From: Fidelibacterota bacterium
Lineage (GTDB): Bacteria; Fidelibacterota; UBA8477; JABMPR01
Assembly (NCBI GenBank): GCA_016844955.1
Contig: JAERTH010000042.1
Coordinates: forward strand, 62,001 to 126,000
Direction of reading: 5' to 3'
DNA length: 64,000 bases
Positions 43,918 through 53,416 of this stretch are shown piece by piece (positions within the stretch are counted from its first letter, which is position 1; every line of letters begins with the position of its first letter). The notes under the pieces were generated by a model. The model was not told the DNA's origin. It was given only the letters and a program-made list of their open reading frames with translations, and ran no database searches. A program made the position numbers and the translations under genes.

Positions 43918-45312
43918 ATGAATACAATACTAATCAAAAACCCGCTCCGTGTAGCCACTATGAATGATTCCCATAATGAATTTTCTGGTGGGCATATTCT
44001 TATTGAAGATGACAAAATTAAATCCATGGGTCCTAACCCTCTGGATATTCTCGCTGATGAAGTGATCGATGCCTCTGACATGGTGGTCACCCCCGGGTTT
44101 ATCAACACCCATCACCATCTCTATCAATCACTTACCCGGAATATTCCATTGATGCAGGATCAGCCCCTCTTTTCCTGGCTTACCAATCACTATGAAGTCT
44201 GGCGTGAACTCACCACCGAGGCGGTTACGGCAAGTACGCAAACCGGTTTGTTGGAACTCATGAAAAGCGGCGTCACCACCAGTTCAGACCATCTCTATCT
44301 CTTTCCTTCAAAAGCCAGTCCGCATTTGATTGATACCGAGATTGAAGCAGCCAGAGAACTGGGTATTCGCTTCCAGCCAACCCGGGGTTCCATGTCGTTG
44401 GGAATATCCAAGGGTGGACTACCACCTGATGATGTGGTGCAGACCGAGGAGACCATTCAAAAAGATACAGAAAGATTGGTAGCCAAATACCATGAGGATT
44501 CACCTGGTGCCATGACGCGAATTGCGCTGGCCCCCTGTTCTCCATTCTCCGTTACGCCTGAGCTAATGAAGCAAACAGCGGCCTATGCTCGGGATAATAA
44601 TTTGCAGATTCACACCCACCTGGCAGAGACTCTGGATGAGGAGACCTTCTGCATTGAAAAATTTGGACAACGTCCCGTTGAACTCATGCATTCCCTGGAT
44701 TGGCTCAGTGCAAATTCCTGGTACGCCCATTCGGTCCATCTGAATGATGCCGAAATCAAATTAATGAGAGACAAAGGTGTGGGCGTCTCGCATTGCCCCT
44801 CATCCAACATGCGCCTGGGGTCGGGGATTGCCAGAATCCGTGAATTGCTGGATGCAAAGGTCAAAGTCAGTCTTGGGGTGGATGGAAGTGCCTCCAATGA
44901 CTCTGGAGATATGCTCCTTGAAATGCGCAATGCCATGCTGCTTTCCCGTCTTCGTGAACAGGAATTCTGGCTCACCGCTCGCGATGTTTTACAGATGGCA
45001 ACACGAGGTGGAGCCACAGCTCTGGGACGTGATGATATCGGTGAATTAAGCGTTGGGAAACAGGCTGATCTGGCATTATTCAATATGACAGGGCTTTCAC
45101 AGGCAGGGGGTCTGTCAGATCCGCTGGCAGCCCTGGTGTTTACCACGCGCATAAACCCTGTGGATCACCTGATCGTGAAGGGAAAAATGGCGATCAACAA
45201 CGGCCAGACACAACTTAATGAGCCTGGACTGGTCAAACAACATAACCGAATTGCTGGCGAGATGCTTCACCAGGCACAGGCACGCACCGGTATCAATTTT
45301 CTAAAACATTAG
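43918..45312 (+). CDS. 8-oxoguanine deaminase-like amidohydrolase
   Basis: A 464-residue amidohydrolase of the AtzB/8-oxoguanine deaminase group. Metal ligands are in NTHHHLYQSL near residue 62 and IHTHLAET near residue 226, a third in WYAHSVHL, and the aspartate in LGVDGSASNDSGD near residue 321. The stretch LFSWLTNHYEVWRELTTEAV followed by SGVTTSSDHLYLFP is typical of 8-oxoguanine deaminases, which convert 8-oxoguanine to urate plus ammonia. That product would feed directly into the surrounding cluster. A hydroxyatrazine-type or other guanine-like substrate remains possible. Confidence 0.85.
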   Translation: MNTILIKNPLRVATMNDSHNEFSGGHILIEDDKIKSMGPNPLDILADEVIDASDMVVTPGFINTHHHLYQSLTRNIPLMQDQPLFSWLTNHYEVWRELTTEAVTASTQTGLLELMKSGVTTSSDHLYLFPSKASPHLIDTEIEAARELGIRFQPTRGSMSLGISKGGLPPDDVVQTEETIQKDTERLVAKYHEDSPGAMTRIALAPCSPFSVTPELMKQTAAYARDNNLQIHTHLAETLDEETFCIEKFGQRPVELMHSLDWLSANSWYAHSVHLNDAEIKLMRDKGVGVSHCPSSNMRLGSGIARIRELLDAKVKVSLGVDGSASNDSGDMLLEMRNAMLLSRLREQEFWLTARDVLQMATRGGATALGRDDIGELSVGKQADLALFNMTGLSQAGGLSDPLAALVFTTRINPVDHLIVKGKMAINNGQTQLNEPGLVKQHNRIAGEMLHQAQARTGINFLKH

Positions 45313-45325
45313 TACGGAATCAATT

Positions 45326-46060
45326 ATGTGGTCATCAATCAAACATGTTATTAAACCAGAACATCTGGATGAAGCCTTGCTTCTTCAGAAAGATCCCGGC
45401 ACAACCCTGTTTTCCGGTGGATCATATCTGGTAGCATACCAGGACAATACTATTCACACGCTCCTGGATATAAATCACCTCCTCAACGATGAAATCCAGA
45501 GCATTGGTGACGACCTACTTCTGGGTGCGAGCTGTACCCTCCAGCAAATTGTGGGAATGGATGGTCCATTACTGGATCAAGCTATCCTTGCCTCCTGTCC
45601 ATCAAAAAACATTCGCAACCAGCGTACAATAGGTGGAGAAATCGCTCAGCAGAGACCAGATTCAGATCTTCTGATTTTACTGCATGCAATTCAGGCAAAG
45701 ATCAAAATAAATAGCTCTGAAGTACTCCACCCCATTTCCGAGTGGAAAGGAAAGGGTATTATCACGCAACTGATCATCCCCAAAAACCAGGCAAAGCTGG
45801 AACGTGTTTCCGTACTGGATTCCGCTCCTGCGTTCGTCATTGTTGGTGTGAACCAGATAGATGATTCCATTTCGGTCGCTATCGGTGGTAAAAGCAGTAG
45901 GATTTTGTCCTGCACATTCAGCACCCTTCCCGATGAGGTTTATATCCGACGCTGTATGGACACAGTAAAGTCAATTTTTTCGGATGACCATTTTGGATCC
46001 CCCGATTACAAACAACATGTGGTTTCCAAACTTCTCCAGGAAATGGTGGTGACAAAATGA
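45326..46060 (+). CDS. Molybdenum hydroxylase FAD-binding subunit, set 2
   Basis: A 244-residue FAD-binding subunit, diverged from set 1. The first FAD loop is FSGGSYLVAYQ near residue 31 and the second is RNQRTIGGEIAQQRPDSDLL near residue 96, where the usual NAS(P) is changed. It resembles YgfM, the FAD partner of E. coli XdhD. The stop overlaps the start of the 2Fe-2S gene by 4 bases, and the gene is 13 bases after the deaminase gene. Confidence 0.87.
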   Translation: MWSSIKHVIKPEHLDEALLLQKDPGTTLFSGGSYLVAYQDNTIHTLLDINHLLNDEIQSIGDDLLLGASCTLQQIVGMDGPLLDQAILASCPSKNIRNQRTIGGEIAQQRPDSDLLILLHAIQAKIKINSSEVLHPISEWKGKGIITQLIIPKNQAKLERVSVLDSAPAFVIVGVNQIDDSISVAIGGKSSRILSCTFSTLPDEVYIRRCMDTVKSIFSDDHFGSPDYKQHVVSKLLQEMVVTK

Positions 46061-46527
46061 AAATTCAGTTTGAATTGAATGGACAATTAGTCGATGCAAC
46101 GGCACATCCAGGTACCACCCTGATGGAGTATTTGCGTGAAAATGCCTATTACAGTGTAAAACATGGCTGTGACCATGGTGAATGTGGCGCTTGTACTGTC
46201 CTCCTGAACAATAAAAGTGTGAATGCCTGCTTATTCCTTATGCATACTGTAGAAGGGACAAAAATCGAGACACTGGAAAGCCTCTCCTCACATGAGCATA
46301 TCCATCCGCTTCAGGAAACCATTCTGAATGCTGGTGCAACCCAGTGTGGGTTTTGCACACCGGGAATGGTGCTTTCACTGGAAGCCCTGGATCGGGAAAA
46401 GCGAGATTCAGATGAAAATGATGTTCGTGATGCCCTGAATGGAAATTTGTGTCGCTGTACTGGTTATGTTAAACCTGTTGAGGCAGGTCTAGAGGCCCTG
46501 AAAACCAGAAAGGGGCAATCAAAATGA
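46057..46527 (+). CDS. Molybdenum hydroxylase 2Fe-2S subunit, set 2
   Basis: A 156-residue subunit with two [2Fe-2S] clusters: ligands in CDHGECGACTVLL and in NACLFL for the first, and QCGFCTPGMV and NLCRCTGYVKPV for the second. It overlaps both neighbours by 4 bases, so the order FAD, iron-sulfur, molybdenum subunit is translated as a unit. Confidence 0.94.
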   Translation: MKIQFELNGQLVDATAHPGTTLMEYLRENAYYSVKHGCDHGECGACTVLLNNKSVNACLFLMHTVEGTKIETLESLSSHEHIHPLQETILNAGATQCGFCTPGMVLSLEALDREKRDSDENDVRDALNGNLCRCTGYVKPVEAGLEALKTRKGQSK

Positions 46528-48800
46528 AAGTGATTGGAAAAGACACTGAACGCGTAGATGGATTGGCCCTGGTTAAAGGAAAACCGGTTTTTGCAGACGA
46601 TATTGCCATCAAAGATATGCTGCATGTGAAGATTTTACACAGCCCGGTGGCACACGCGAAGATACTGGAAATAGACACATCAAAAGCTCTGGCCCTGGAA
46701 GGGGTTGCGGCAGTTTTCACACACAAAGACTTCACTCCTCACTACTATACAACAGCGGGACAGGGTTATCCTGAACCGGGTCCCCGTGATATGCTCATTC
46801 TTGATTCAACCGTCCGTTTCGTTGGTGACCGTGTGGCATTTGTTGCTGCTGAAACCCTGGAGATAGCAGAGCAAGCTCTTGAGCTTATCCGGGTTGAATA
46901 TGAAGAACTTCCCTGCATTTTTGACATGGAAAAAGCAATGACCGCCGGATTTGCCCTCCATCCTTCGGAAGGCACCAGTGGCATTCATGATGTGAGCCGA
47001 AATGTTGCAGCACACCTTGATGCTGAATTGGGGGATGTTGATGCAGCCATAAAAACATCAGACTATGTTTTTGAAGGGACCTACAGTACTCCCTTTGTTC
47101 AGATGGCTTCCATTGAGCCCCATATTTCAATTACGTGGCTGGATGACAATAATCGCCTGGTGATCCGTACCTCGACTCAGGTCCCCTATCATGTGCGCCG
47201 CATCGTAGCAGAAGTCCTGGATATCCCAGTCAGCCGAGTTCGGGTTATCAAACCGCGAATTGGTGGTGGCTTTGGGGGCAAACAGGAGATTTTGAATGAG
47301 GAACTGGTTGCTGCAGTAACCTTGAAAACCGGTCGTCCTGCCCGCATTGAATACACCCGTGAAGAAGAACTCTTTGCCGCGCGATTGCGTCACCCTGAAT
47401 TGGTCACCTTCCGTTTGGGATTTGACAATAACCAGATGCTGACTGCCATTGATCTAAATATTCTTGAAAATTGCGGTGCTTATGGTCCACACGCCTTGAC
47501 CGTCATGTCAGTGACAGCCCAGAAAGCTCTGAGTATGTATAAGGCACCCAGCATTCGTGTCAATGGGGATGGCGTTTATACAAATTTAACTATTGGTGGA
47601 GCCTATCGAGGCTATGGTGCACCTCAGGCCTTCTTTCCCCTGGAAAGTCTCATGGACGAAGCTGCTGAGCAGATGGGTATTGACCCTATTGATCTCCGGT
47701 TGAAAAATGTATTTCAAGTCGGTGATGATATCCCCATCGCCAAAATTTTGGGTGAGGGCCGCGAGGGCTTTCCCATGGTTCTATACAGTACTGAAATTGC
47801 CGCCTGTCTCAATCAGGCCCGTGAACTGAGCAATTGGGATCAACTTCGCCACCAGCAACAGACCGGTCGTTTTCGTAAAGGTTTAGGGGTAGCAGTGGCT
47901 GGTCAGGGTTCTGGTATACCCGGGATTGATATGGGATCTGCATTTATCAAGATGAATGAGGATGCCAGTTTTAACCTACAGGTCGGTGCTACCGATCTCG
48001 GCACCGGTTCAGATACGGCCCTGGCACAAATTGCTGCAGAGGTACTTAATGTTTCAGTGGACAAAATTATTGTCTATTCCTCAGATACTGACCTTACTCC
48101 ATTTGATACTGGAGCCTATGCTTCATCTACCACATATATTTCAGGATCTGCGGTGAAAAAGGCCGCTGAAATCTGTAGGGAAATGATTCTGGAGCAGGGC
48201 AAGAAGCTGCTGCAGGTTGAATCAGCTGAAATCATAGACACCTCAGTGGTTGCAGCAGATGGTGCCAGCATGAGTTATCAGGATATTTGTACAAAATCCT
48301 TTTATACCGAGGAGCAGGTACAGATAATGGGCACTGCTTCCCACATGAGTTATGATTCACCTCCTCCTTTCAATGCCACCATTGCAGAAGTTGAAGTCGA
48401 TACACTGACTGGAGTAGTCCGTGTGATTAAAGTAGTGTCAGTGACTGATGCGGGTCAGATAATAAACCCCAAAATGGCTGAAGGTCAAATTGAAGGCGGT
48501 ATTCCACAGGCTCTGGGAATGGCATTGACCGAGTTCATGCCTTTTGATGAGAAGGGTCGACCTATCAACCTTGACTTTAACAGCTATCATATTTACACAG
48601 CACTGGATATGCCTGAATTGGTGGTTAGGTTTGCTGATTCACATGAGCCCACCGGACCCTATGGAGCGAAAGCGGTTGCGGAAATCCCTATCAACGCTCC
48701 GGCTCCAGCTGTGACCAACGCTATCTATAATGCTGTGGGTGTACGCGTGAAACATTTACCCGTAAAGCCGGCCCAGATTCTTCACGATTTGAAGCTATAA
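46524..48800 (+). CDS. Molybdenum hydroxylase large subunit (XdhD-like), set 2
   Basis: A 758-residue molybdopterin catalytic subunit. Features are GGGFGGKQE near residue 250, GGAYRGYGAPQ near residue 360 (tyrosine replaces the phenylalanines of classical xanthine dehydrogenase), a GATDLGTGSD segment and the catalytic glutamate in GAKAVAEIPIN near residue 716. The GAYRGYG variant and the neighbourhood resemble XdhD and nicotinate- or purine-hydroxylases of anaerobes. Selenium-dependent relatives exist, but the accessory genes yqeB/yqeC are not in this window. The substrate is probably a purine other than that of set 1. Confidence 0.9.
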   Translation: MKVIGKDTERVDGLALVKGKPVFADDIAIKDMLHVKILHSPVAHAKILEIDTSKALALEGVAAVFTHKDFTPHYYTTAGQGYPEPGPRDMLILDSTVRFVGDRVAFVAAETLEIAEQALELIRVEYEELPCIFDMEKAMTAGFALHPSEGTSGIHDVSRNVAAHLDAELGDVDAAIKTSDYVFEGTYSTPFVQMASIEPHISITWLDDNNRLVIRTSTQVPYHVRRIVAEVLDIPVSRVRVIKPRIGGGFGGKQEILNEELVAAVTLKTGRPARIEYTREEELFAARLRHPELVTFRLGFDNNQMLTAIDLNILENCGAYGPHALTVMSVTAQKALSMYKAPSIRVNGDGVYTNLTIGGAYRGYGAPQAFFPLESLMDEAAEQMGIDPIDLRLKNVFQVGDDIPIAKILGEGREGFPMVLYSTEIAACLNQARELSNWDQLRHQQQTGRFRKGLGVAVAGQGSGIPGIDMGSAFIKMNEDASFNLQVGATDLGTGSDTALAQIAAEVLNVSVDKIIVYSSDTDLTPFDTGAYASSTTYISGSAVKKAAEICREMILEQGKKLLQVESAEIIDTSVVAADGASMSYQDICTKSFYTEEQVQIMGTASHMSYDSPPPFNATIAEVEVDTLTGVVRVIKVVSVTDAGQIINPKMAEGQIEGGIPQALGMALTEFMPFDEKGRPINLDFNSYHIYTALDMPELVVRFADSHEPTGPYGAKAVAEIPINAPAPAVTNAIYNAVGVRVKHLPVKPAQILHDLKL

Positions 48801-48812
48801 CCAGGAGTACTC

Positions 48813-51650
48813 TTGAAACTTAAATTGATATTATTCAGCCTGCTCGTTCTGCCTGCCTTTGCCAGTGATGCCCCCCAGGTGCACATATTTATCCCCTGGG
48901 GAACAGACCCAGGAGAAATAGCGCTTGTAGAGAACCCTTCTGGATGGCAAAACCTTGAATCTTTTCAGGTAATTAATGATAATACATACCTGATGACATC
49001 CAATCCAGGTCAGATGCACCATTATGAGGGGCAAACACACATAAAGACAGAATATCTAGGCATGAAGCAGCTCAAAGACTTTCAAATCATGTCCCAGGGT
49101 GAGCTTGCATACCTACTGACTGATGAGCAAGTCTTATCAAAACGGGGAGTAAATGTTACATCCACATGGGTAAACCGACTAAAACAACGCCCTAATAGTC
49201 GATTAGTGAGGTCAAGTGATTCACCCCCTGGGATTCTCATTAATCTCTCTGAGACAGTTATCCTGGGAGAACAACCCGTATTGGGGATACTGAACAGACA
49301 ACAGGATGTGGCGCGCATGCACATGCACACCAGAAACCGGATGGCTCTCCTCATAAACGAGGTATCTCTCCTGCAGGTCTCATCACCGCGGGGTGAATGG
49401 GGCAGTGGTCAATATTTAAACAGCGACAATCTGGGTAATCATTACATCTTAATGGAAAACATCCTGAAGCAATTCCCCCTGCAACTGCGAAGGGAGATCC
49501 TCAAAGTGACCCCTTCCGGCAAGATTTCGGTGCGTATCCAAGTACCCGCCTTTCAACATGTCTCCGTCAGCCGAGAATTTCAGATAGATAGCGACGGAAC
49601 TATTTATGGTCTCATTACTCATGCAAAAGGTGCATCTATTATCAAGTGGAGCCCGGTTCTAATTGACCAGGACCCAAGTCAGTCAATCCCCTTGCCTCAA
49701 AAATTCCAAAATATCAGCCCCCGTCCATTTACCGGAGACAGTCTACTTCCCCGCCCTGTAGAAGATGAAAAAAATCCAGGTACCGACTCTGTTCTGCGCG
49801 ATTTCCCACCTGTCGGAAGAGATGAAGCCGTGGAAACAGGTGCCACCTATGTCGATTTAATTTGGACAGCTAGTGCCACGAATCTTACCGATGGCGAGAT
49901 CAGTGATCCAGATGGGCACCCGGTAGAAACCCCGACCTGGGTTCAAGTCGGTCAAAATCAGCGCATGGTGTATCAATGGGGAGGATTTTCCACCATTACA
50001 GGGTTCGTCAATGGGCTGGCAAATGGGAAATATGCAGGAGATATGGCTACCGAATATCCCAGTGCCTATGCTGTGGGAGTGGATTGTTCTGGATTTGTCT
50101 GTCGCACCTGGAATATGCCACAACACTACTCAACCTGGATGATGAGCAACACACAACCGCTTATAACTCAACCCATGTCATCATGGAATGATGTTAGTCC
50201 AGGTGATGCCATTCATAAAGTTGGACATGTACGCCTGGTAGTTCTGCGAAACACCAACGGCACCATTTTGTCGGTGGAAGCTGGTGGTGGCTGGGTAACC
50301 CATTATCAAACCTATTCTGTCAGCCAACTGGGAGATTATCAGCCGCGATCTTATGTGTATATGGAAGGCATGCCTGCCACCATTGAACAACCCGTCCTGG
50401 CCAGCACAGCCAGCGATAGCATACGAACTATTTCATGGTCATTGGCAGATACCACCGGACTTGAGGGGGTCCATATTTATCAGAATGACCTCTTCAGCAA
50501 TGATAACTGGTCGCAAGTTAATGAAGACGTCATTCCCGTAGATCAGACATCCTATGCTATGGATGTTACAGACTTATCCATAGGTTGGAAGTTGAGAGGT
50601 GTCAGTCGTTCAACCGGGGCCGAGGGTTATGCTTCCGATACCTACGCTGCTGCTGACAAATCAACACCGGACAAACTCCTCATCGTTGATGGATTTGACA
50701 GAACTACTGGAAGCTACCCTTTCCCCTATCATGATTTTGCCCTGAGAATGGCGGAGTCTCTGGGACGATTTACCCTCTCATATGAAACCACAGACAATGA
50801 TGCTGTTTTAAATGGGCTGGTTACATTGGATGATTATACCGCAGTTTTCTGGCTTTTGGGTGATGAAAGCACCCTGCATGAAACATTTTCAAATGCTGAG
50901 CAGGATCTGGTCGAAACCTATTTGATTAGCGGAGGGAAACTCTTTGTCAGTGGCTCTGAAGTAGGGTGGGATTTGGACTCTCAGGGATCGGTTGCCGATC
51001 AATCATTTTTCAACAATTATCTCAAGGCAGATTTACGCTCAGATGATTCCGAGAGTTACACCATTAATGGTGAACCCGGAACAGCCTTCGCAGGTTTGAC
51101 CCTCAATTATGATGACGGAAACGATGGGGTTTACGAAGAGAACTACCCCGATGCATTTTTCGAGAGGGGGGGATCCCAGGCAGTCCTGAGCTATGCAAAC
51201 AACATGATTGCTGCCACCGCATATACGGGAAGCTTTGGAGCGGGAACAGAGACAGGTCAGGTTGTGATCCTCGGGATACCTTTTGAAACTATTTATAGTG
51301 CCGATCAAAGATTGTCGCTGACGACTGCTTTGCTTGAATATTTTGAACTCTCGACCGTGCTTTCCACAAACGAATTTCAGCTCCCGCAAGAATTGGTAAT
51401 GGACACAGCCTTTCCCAACCCCTTTAACAGCGAAACAAATTTCCGCTACGATAATCCAGTGAGACAAGCGATTCAGATCAGGATATTTGATCTCCAGGGG
51501 AGACAAGTCAGGATCATAGATGAAGGCATTAGAGAACCAGGGCAATACAGAGTATCATTTAGTGCCGACGGTCTCTCTGGTGGCGTTTATCTCGCGCAAC
51601 TTCGCACTGAAAATTTCCAGCAGACTCAGAAGATCATCTATCTAAAATAA
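48813..51650 (+). CDS. Secreted NlpC/P60-like protein with C-terminal sorting domain
   Basis: A 945-residue exported protein. A signal peptide (about 18 residues) follows a TTG start placed 5 bases after AGGAG. Residues 25-310 look beta-propeller-like. The papain-like NlpC/P60 domain spans about 345-525, with the catalytic cysteine in VDCSGFVC near residue 425 and a histidine in VGHVRLVV near 470. A fibronectin-like and then a GATase-like Rossmann region (about 630-850; VFWLLGDES, ISGGKLFVSGSE) follow. The end opens FPNPFNSETNFRYDNP and closes KIIYLK, a type IX-like sorting domain. It lies 12 bases after the large hydroxylase subunit but looks functionally unrelated to purines. Peptidoglycan or peptide hydrolysis at the surface is the likely activity. 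Confidence 0.85.
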   Translation: MKLKLILFSLLVLPAFASDAPQVHIFIPWGTDPGEIALVENPSGWQNLESFQVINDNTYLMTSNPGQMHHYEGQTHIKTEYLGMKQLKDFQIMSQGELAYLLTDEQVLSKRGVNVTSTWVNRLKQRPNSRLVRSSDSPPGILINLSETVILGEQPVLGILNRQQDVARMHMHTRNRMALLINEVSLLQVSSPRGEWGSGQYLNSDNLGNHYILMENILKQFPLQLRREILKVTPSGKISVRIQVPAFQHVSVSREFQIDSDGTIYGLITHAKGASIIKWSPVLIDQDPSQSIPLPQKFQNISPRPFTGDSLLPRPVEDEKNPGTDSVLRDFPPVGRDEAVETGATYVDLIWTASATNLTDGEISDPDGHPVETPTWVQVGQNQRMVYQWGGFSTITGFVNGLANGKYAGDMATEYPSAYAVGVDCSGFVCRTWNMPQHYSTWMMSNTQPLITQPMSSWNDVSPGDAIHKVGHVRLVVLRNTNGTILSVEAGGGWVTHYQTYSVSQLGDYQPRSYVYMEGMPATIEQPVLASTASDSIRTISWSLADTTGLEGVHIYQNDLFSNDNWSQVNEDVIPVDQTSYAMDVTDLSIGWKLRGVSRSTGAEGYASDTYAAADKSTPDKLLIVDGFDRTTGSYPFPYHDFALRMAESLGRFTLSYETTDNDAVLNGLVTLDDYTAVFWLLGDESTLHETFSNAEQDLVETYLISGGKLFVSGSEVGWDLDSQGSVADQSFFNNYLKADLRSDDSESYTINGEPGTAFAGLTLNYDDGNDGVYEENYPDAFFERGGSQAVLSYANNMIAATAYTGSFGAGTETGQVVILGIPFETIYSADQRLSLTTALLEYFELSTVLSTNEFQLPQELVMDTAFPNPFNSETNFRYDNPVRQAIQIRIFDLQGRQVRIIDEGIREPGQYRVSFSADGLSGGVYLAQLRTENFQQTQKIIYLK

Positions 51651-51671
51651 ACTTACTTTCAGGAGTACGAC

Positions 51672-52241
51672 ATGACCGAAAAACAACGCTGTGGATGGGT
51701 ACCCTTAAATAAGCCGATCTATGTGAAATATCATGATGAAGAATGGGGTGTTCCTGTTCATGATGATATAAAAATGTTCGAGTTCCTGGTTCTGGAGTCT
51801 TTTCAAGCAGGATTAAGCTGGGAAATTGTGCTCAATAAGCGTGAAAATTTCAGGTCAGGTTTTGCCGAATTTGACTTCAATCAGGTCGCTAATTTTGGAG
51901 AAGACAAGGTCCAGGAATTGCTCCAGGATAAGGGGATTGTACGTAATCAACTCAAGATCCGGGCAGCTGTTAATAATGCCCAGAGATACTTGGAAATCAT
52001 TGAGGAATTCGGGAGTTTTTGCAAGTACTTCTGGAATTTTACCCATGGCAAGCCAATCGTAAATCATTTCAAGACCCTGGCCGATATTCCAGCCAGCACA
52101 CCCTTGTCAGATACCATGTCCAAAGACCTGAAGCAGCGGGGATTCAAATTTCTGGGCACCACCGTGATGTATGCCCATATGCAAGCTGTAGGTATGGTGA
52201 ATGATCATGTAGAGGAATGTTTCAGGTATACTGAAGTCTGA
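51672..52241 (+). CDS. tag: DNA-3-methyladenine glycosylase I
   Basis: A 189-residue 3-methyladenine DNA glycosylase I, excising 3-methyladenine from alkylated DNA. The N-terminal RCGWV and the C-terminal NDHVEEC supply the characteristic zinc ligands with a histidine in KYHDEEWG, and EWGVPVHDD and FQAGLSWEIVLNKRENFR are the catalytic helices. The length and motifs are normal. It is 21 bases behind the secreted protein and convergent with dinB. Confidence 0.94.
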   Translation: MTEKQRCGWVPLNKPIYVKYHDEEWGVPVHDDIKMFEFLVLESFQAGLSWEIVLNKRENFRSGFAEFDFNQVANFGEDKVQELLQDKGIVRNQLKIRAAVNNAQRYLEIIEEFGSFCKYFWNFTHGKPIVNHFKTLADIPASTPLSDTMSKDLKQRGFKFLGTTVMYAHMQAVGMVNDHVEECFRYTEV

Positions 52242-52256
52242 GTTCAAACATTCCAT

Positions 52257-52276
52257 GCGACGATTCGAATCGTCGC
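52257..52276. repeat. 20-bp perfect palindrome, copy 2 of 2
   Basis: Identical to the palindrome at 34058-34077 (GCGACGATTCGAATCGTCGC plus CCT). Here it lies between the convergent tag and dinB genes, a classic position for a REP-like element or bidirectional hairpin. Confidence 0.93.
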
Positions 52277-52282
52277 CTCGTG

Positions 52283-53374
52283 TTACACACCCAAACCCAA
52301 TGAAAGTTGCCCATGCGGTTCTGAAAAATGTGAGCCACCCACCCCCAGCAGCCTGACAGGCTCCCCTGGCATCCAGTTTTTCACCAGTAACTTCTGCGCA
52401 ATCCTGCAAATTTCAAGTCCATCATCGACGGGTTCAGCCAGAGTATGCTGCCGTGTATAGGTGGTAAAATCCGCATAGCGGAACTTGACCGTGATGGTGG
52501 CAGCCATAAATTTTTTCTTTTTCAGTTGCTCCGCTACCTTAAAACTCAGTTTCTCAATAACCTCCAACAATTCATCCTGTGCTTCAATATTTTTTGAAAA
52601 GGTTCGCTCAGTGCTTATCGATTTGGTCTCGTGGTCCTCGTGTACCGGTCTATCATCAATACCCTTTGACCACCGTGTCATGGCTGAGCCCATTTTACCA
52701 AAACGTTGGACCAGTTTTTCCTCTGAAATCACCGACATGTCCTGGACTCTGTAAATTCCATATTTTGCCAGACGTGCCGTAGCTTTAGGACCAATGCCTG
52801 GTATCTTTTTGACGGGGAGTGGGGACAAAAATTCCACCTCTTGACCAGGCAAGACAACGGTGAGTCCGTTAGGCTTTTGAAAATCTGAGGCAATCTTGGC
52901 GATCATCTTATTGGTAGCAATTCCCACGGAAGCAGATAATCCGATATCCCTGGATATTCTCATCTGGATTTTACGCGCTATTTCAGTGGCTTCAATCCAT
53001 TGGTCTACCTCATCGCTGAGATCCAAATAGGCTTCATCGATACTCACTTGTTGTATGATGGGGGATTCAGCACGGAGAATCCCCATGATCACCTTTGAAT
53101 ACATCCTGTAGAGCCCATGTTGAGAGGAGATGACAATCAAATCCTTGCAGCGGCGGGTAGCTTCGATCATAGGCATGGCTGAGTGAATACCAAATTTCCG
53201 AGCAGGGTAGGATGCTGCAGCAACAACCCCTCGATTCTCGCTCCTCCCACCAACTACAATGGGTTTGTCTTTCAGTGATGGATCACGCAAAACCTCAACA
53301 GAGCAGAAAAAAGCATCCAGATCCAGATGCATGATTGCTCGGGGTTTATTCGTATAAGGTTGCGGGTTAACCAT
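52283..53374 (-). CDS. dinB: DNA polymerase IV
   Basis: A 363-residue Y-family polymerase. The catalytic motifs are HLDLDAFFCSVE (first aspartate near residue 18) and SIDEAYLDLS, with GVVAAASYPARKFGI and VGIATNKMIAKIAS completing the palm and KKIPGIGPKATARLAKYGI the thumb helix-hairpin-helix. The little-finger domain follows with TERTFSKNIEA. The short C terminus ends SLGLGV without a clear beta-clamp motif. Two repair genes, tag and dinB, face each other here. Confidence 0.95.
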   Translation of the reverse strand: MVNPQPYTNKPRAIMHLDLDAFFCSVEVLRDPSLKDKPIVVGGRSENRGVVAAASYPARKFGIHSAMPMIEATRRCKDLIVISSQHGLYRMYSKVIMGILRAESPIIQQVSIDEAYLDLSDEVDQWIEATEIARKIQMRISRDIGLSASVGIATNKMIAKIASDFQKPNGLTVVLPGQEVEFLSPLPVKKIPGIGPKATARLAKYGIYRVQDMSVISEEKLVQRFGKMGSAMTRWSKGIDDRPVHEDHETKSISTERTFSKNIEAQDELLEVIEKLSFKVAEQLKKKKFMAATITVKFRYADFTTYTRQHTLAEPVDDGLEICRIAQKLLVKNWMPGEPVRLLGVGGSHFSEPHGQLSLGLGV

Positions 53375-53416
53375 CCCTCAATTTAGGATAATCCGCATCC
53401 GCTTTACATTGATTAT

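Noticed and set aside
46524..48800. Selenocysteine or selenium-type marker in the XdhD-like subunit
   Set aside because: No in-frame TGA occurs, and the yqeB/yqeC maturation genes are not in the window; selenium use cannot be concluded.
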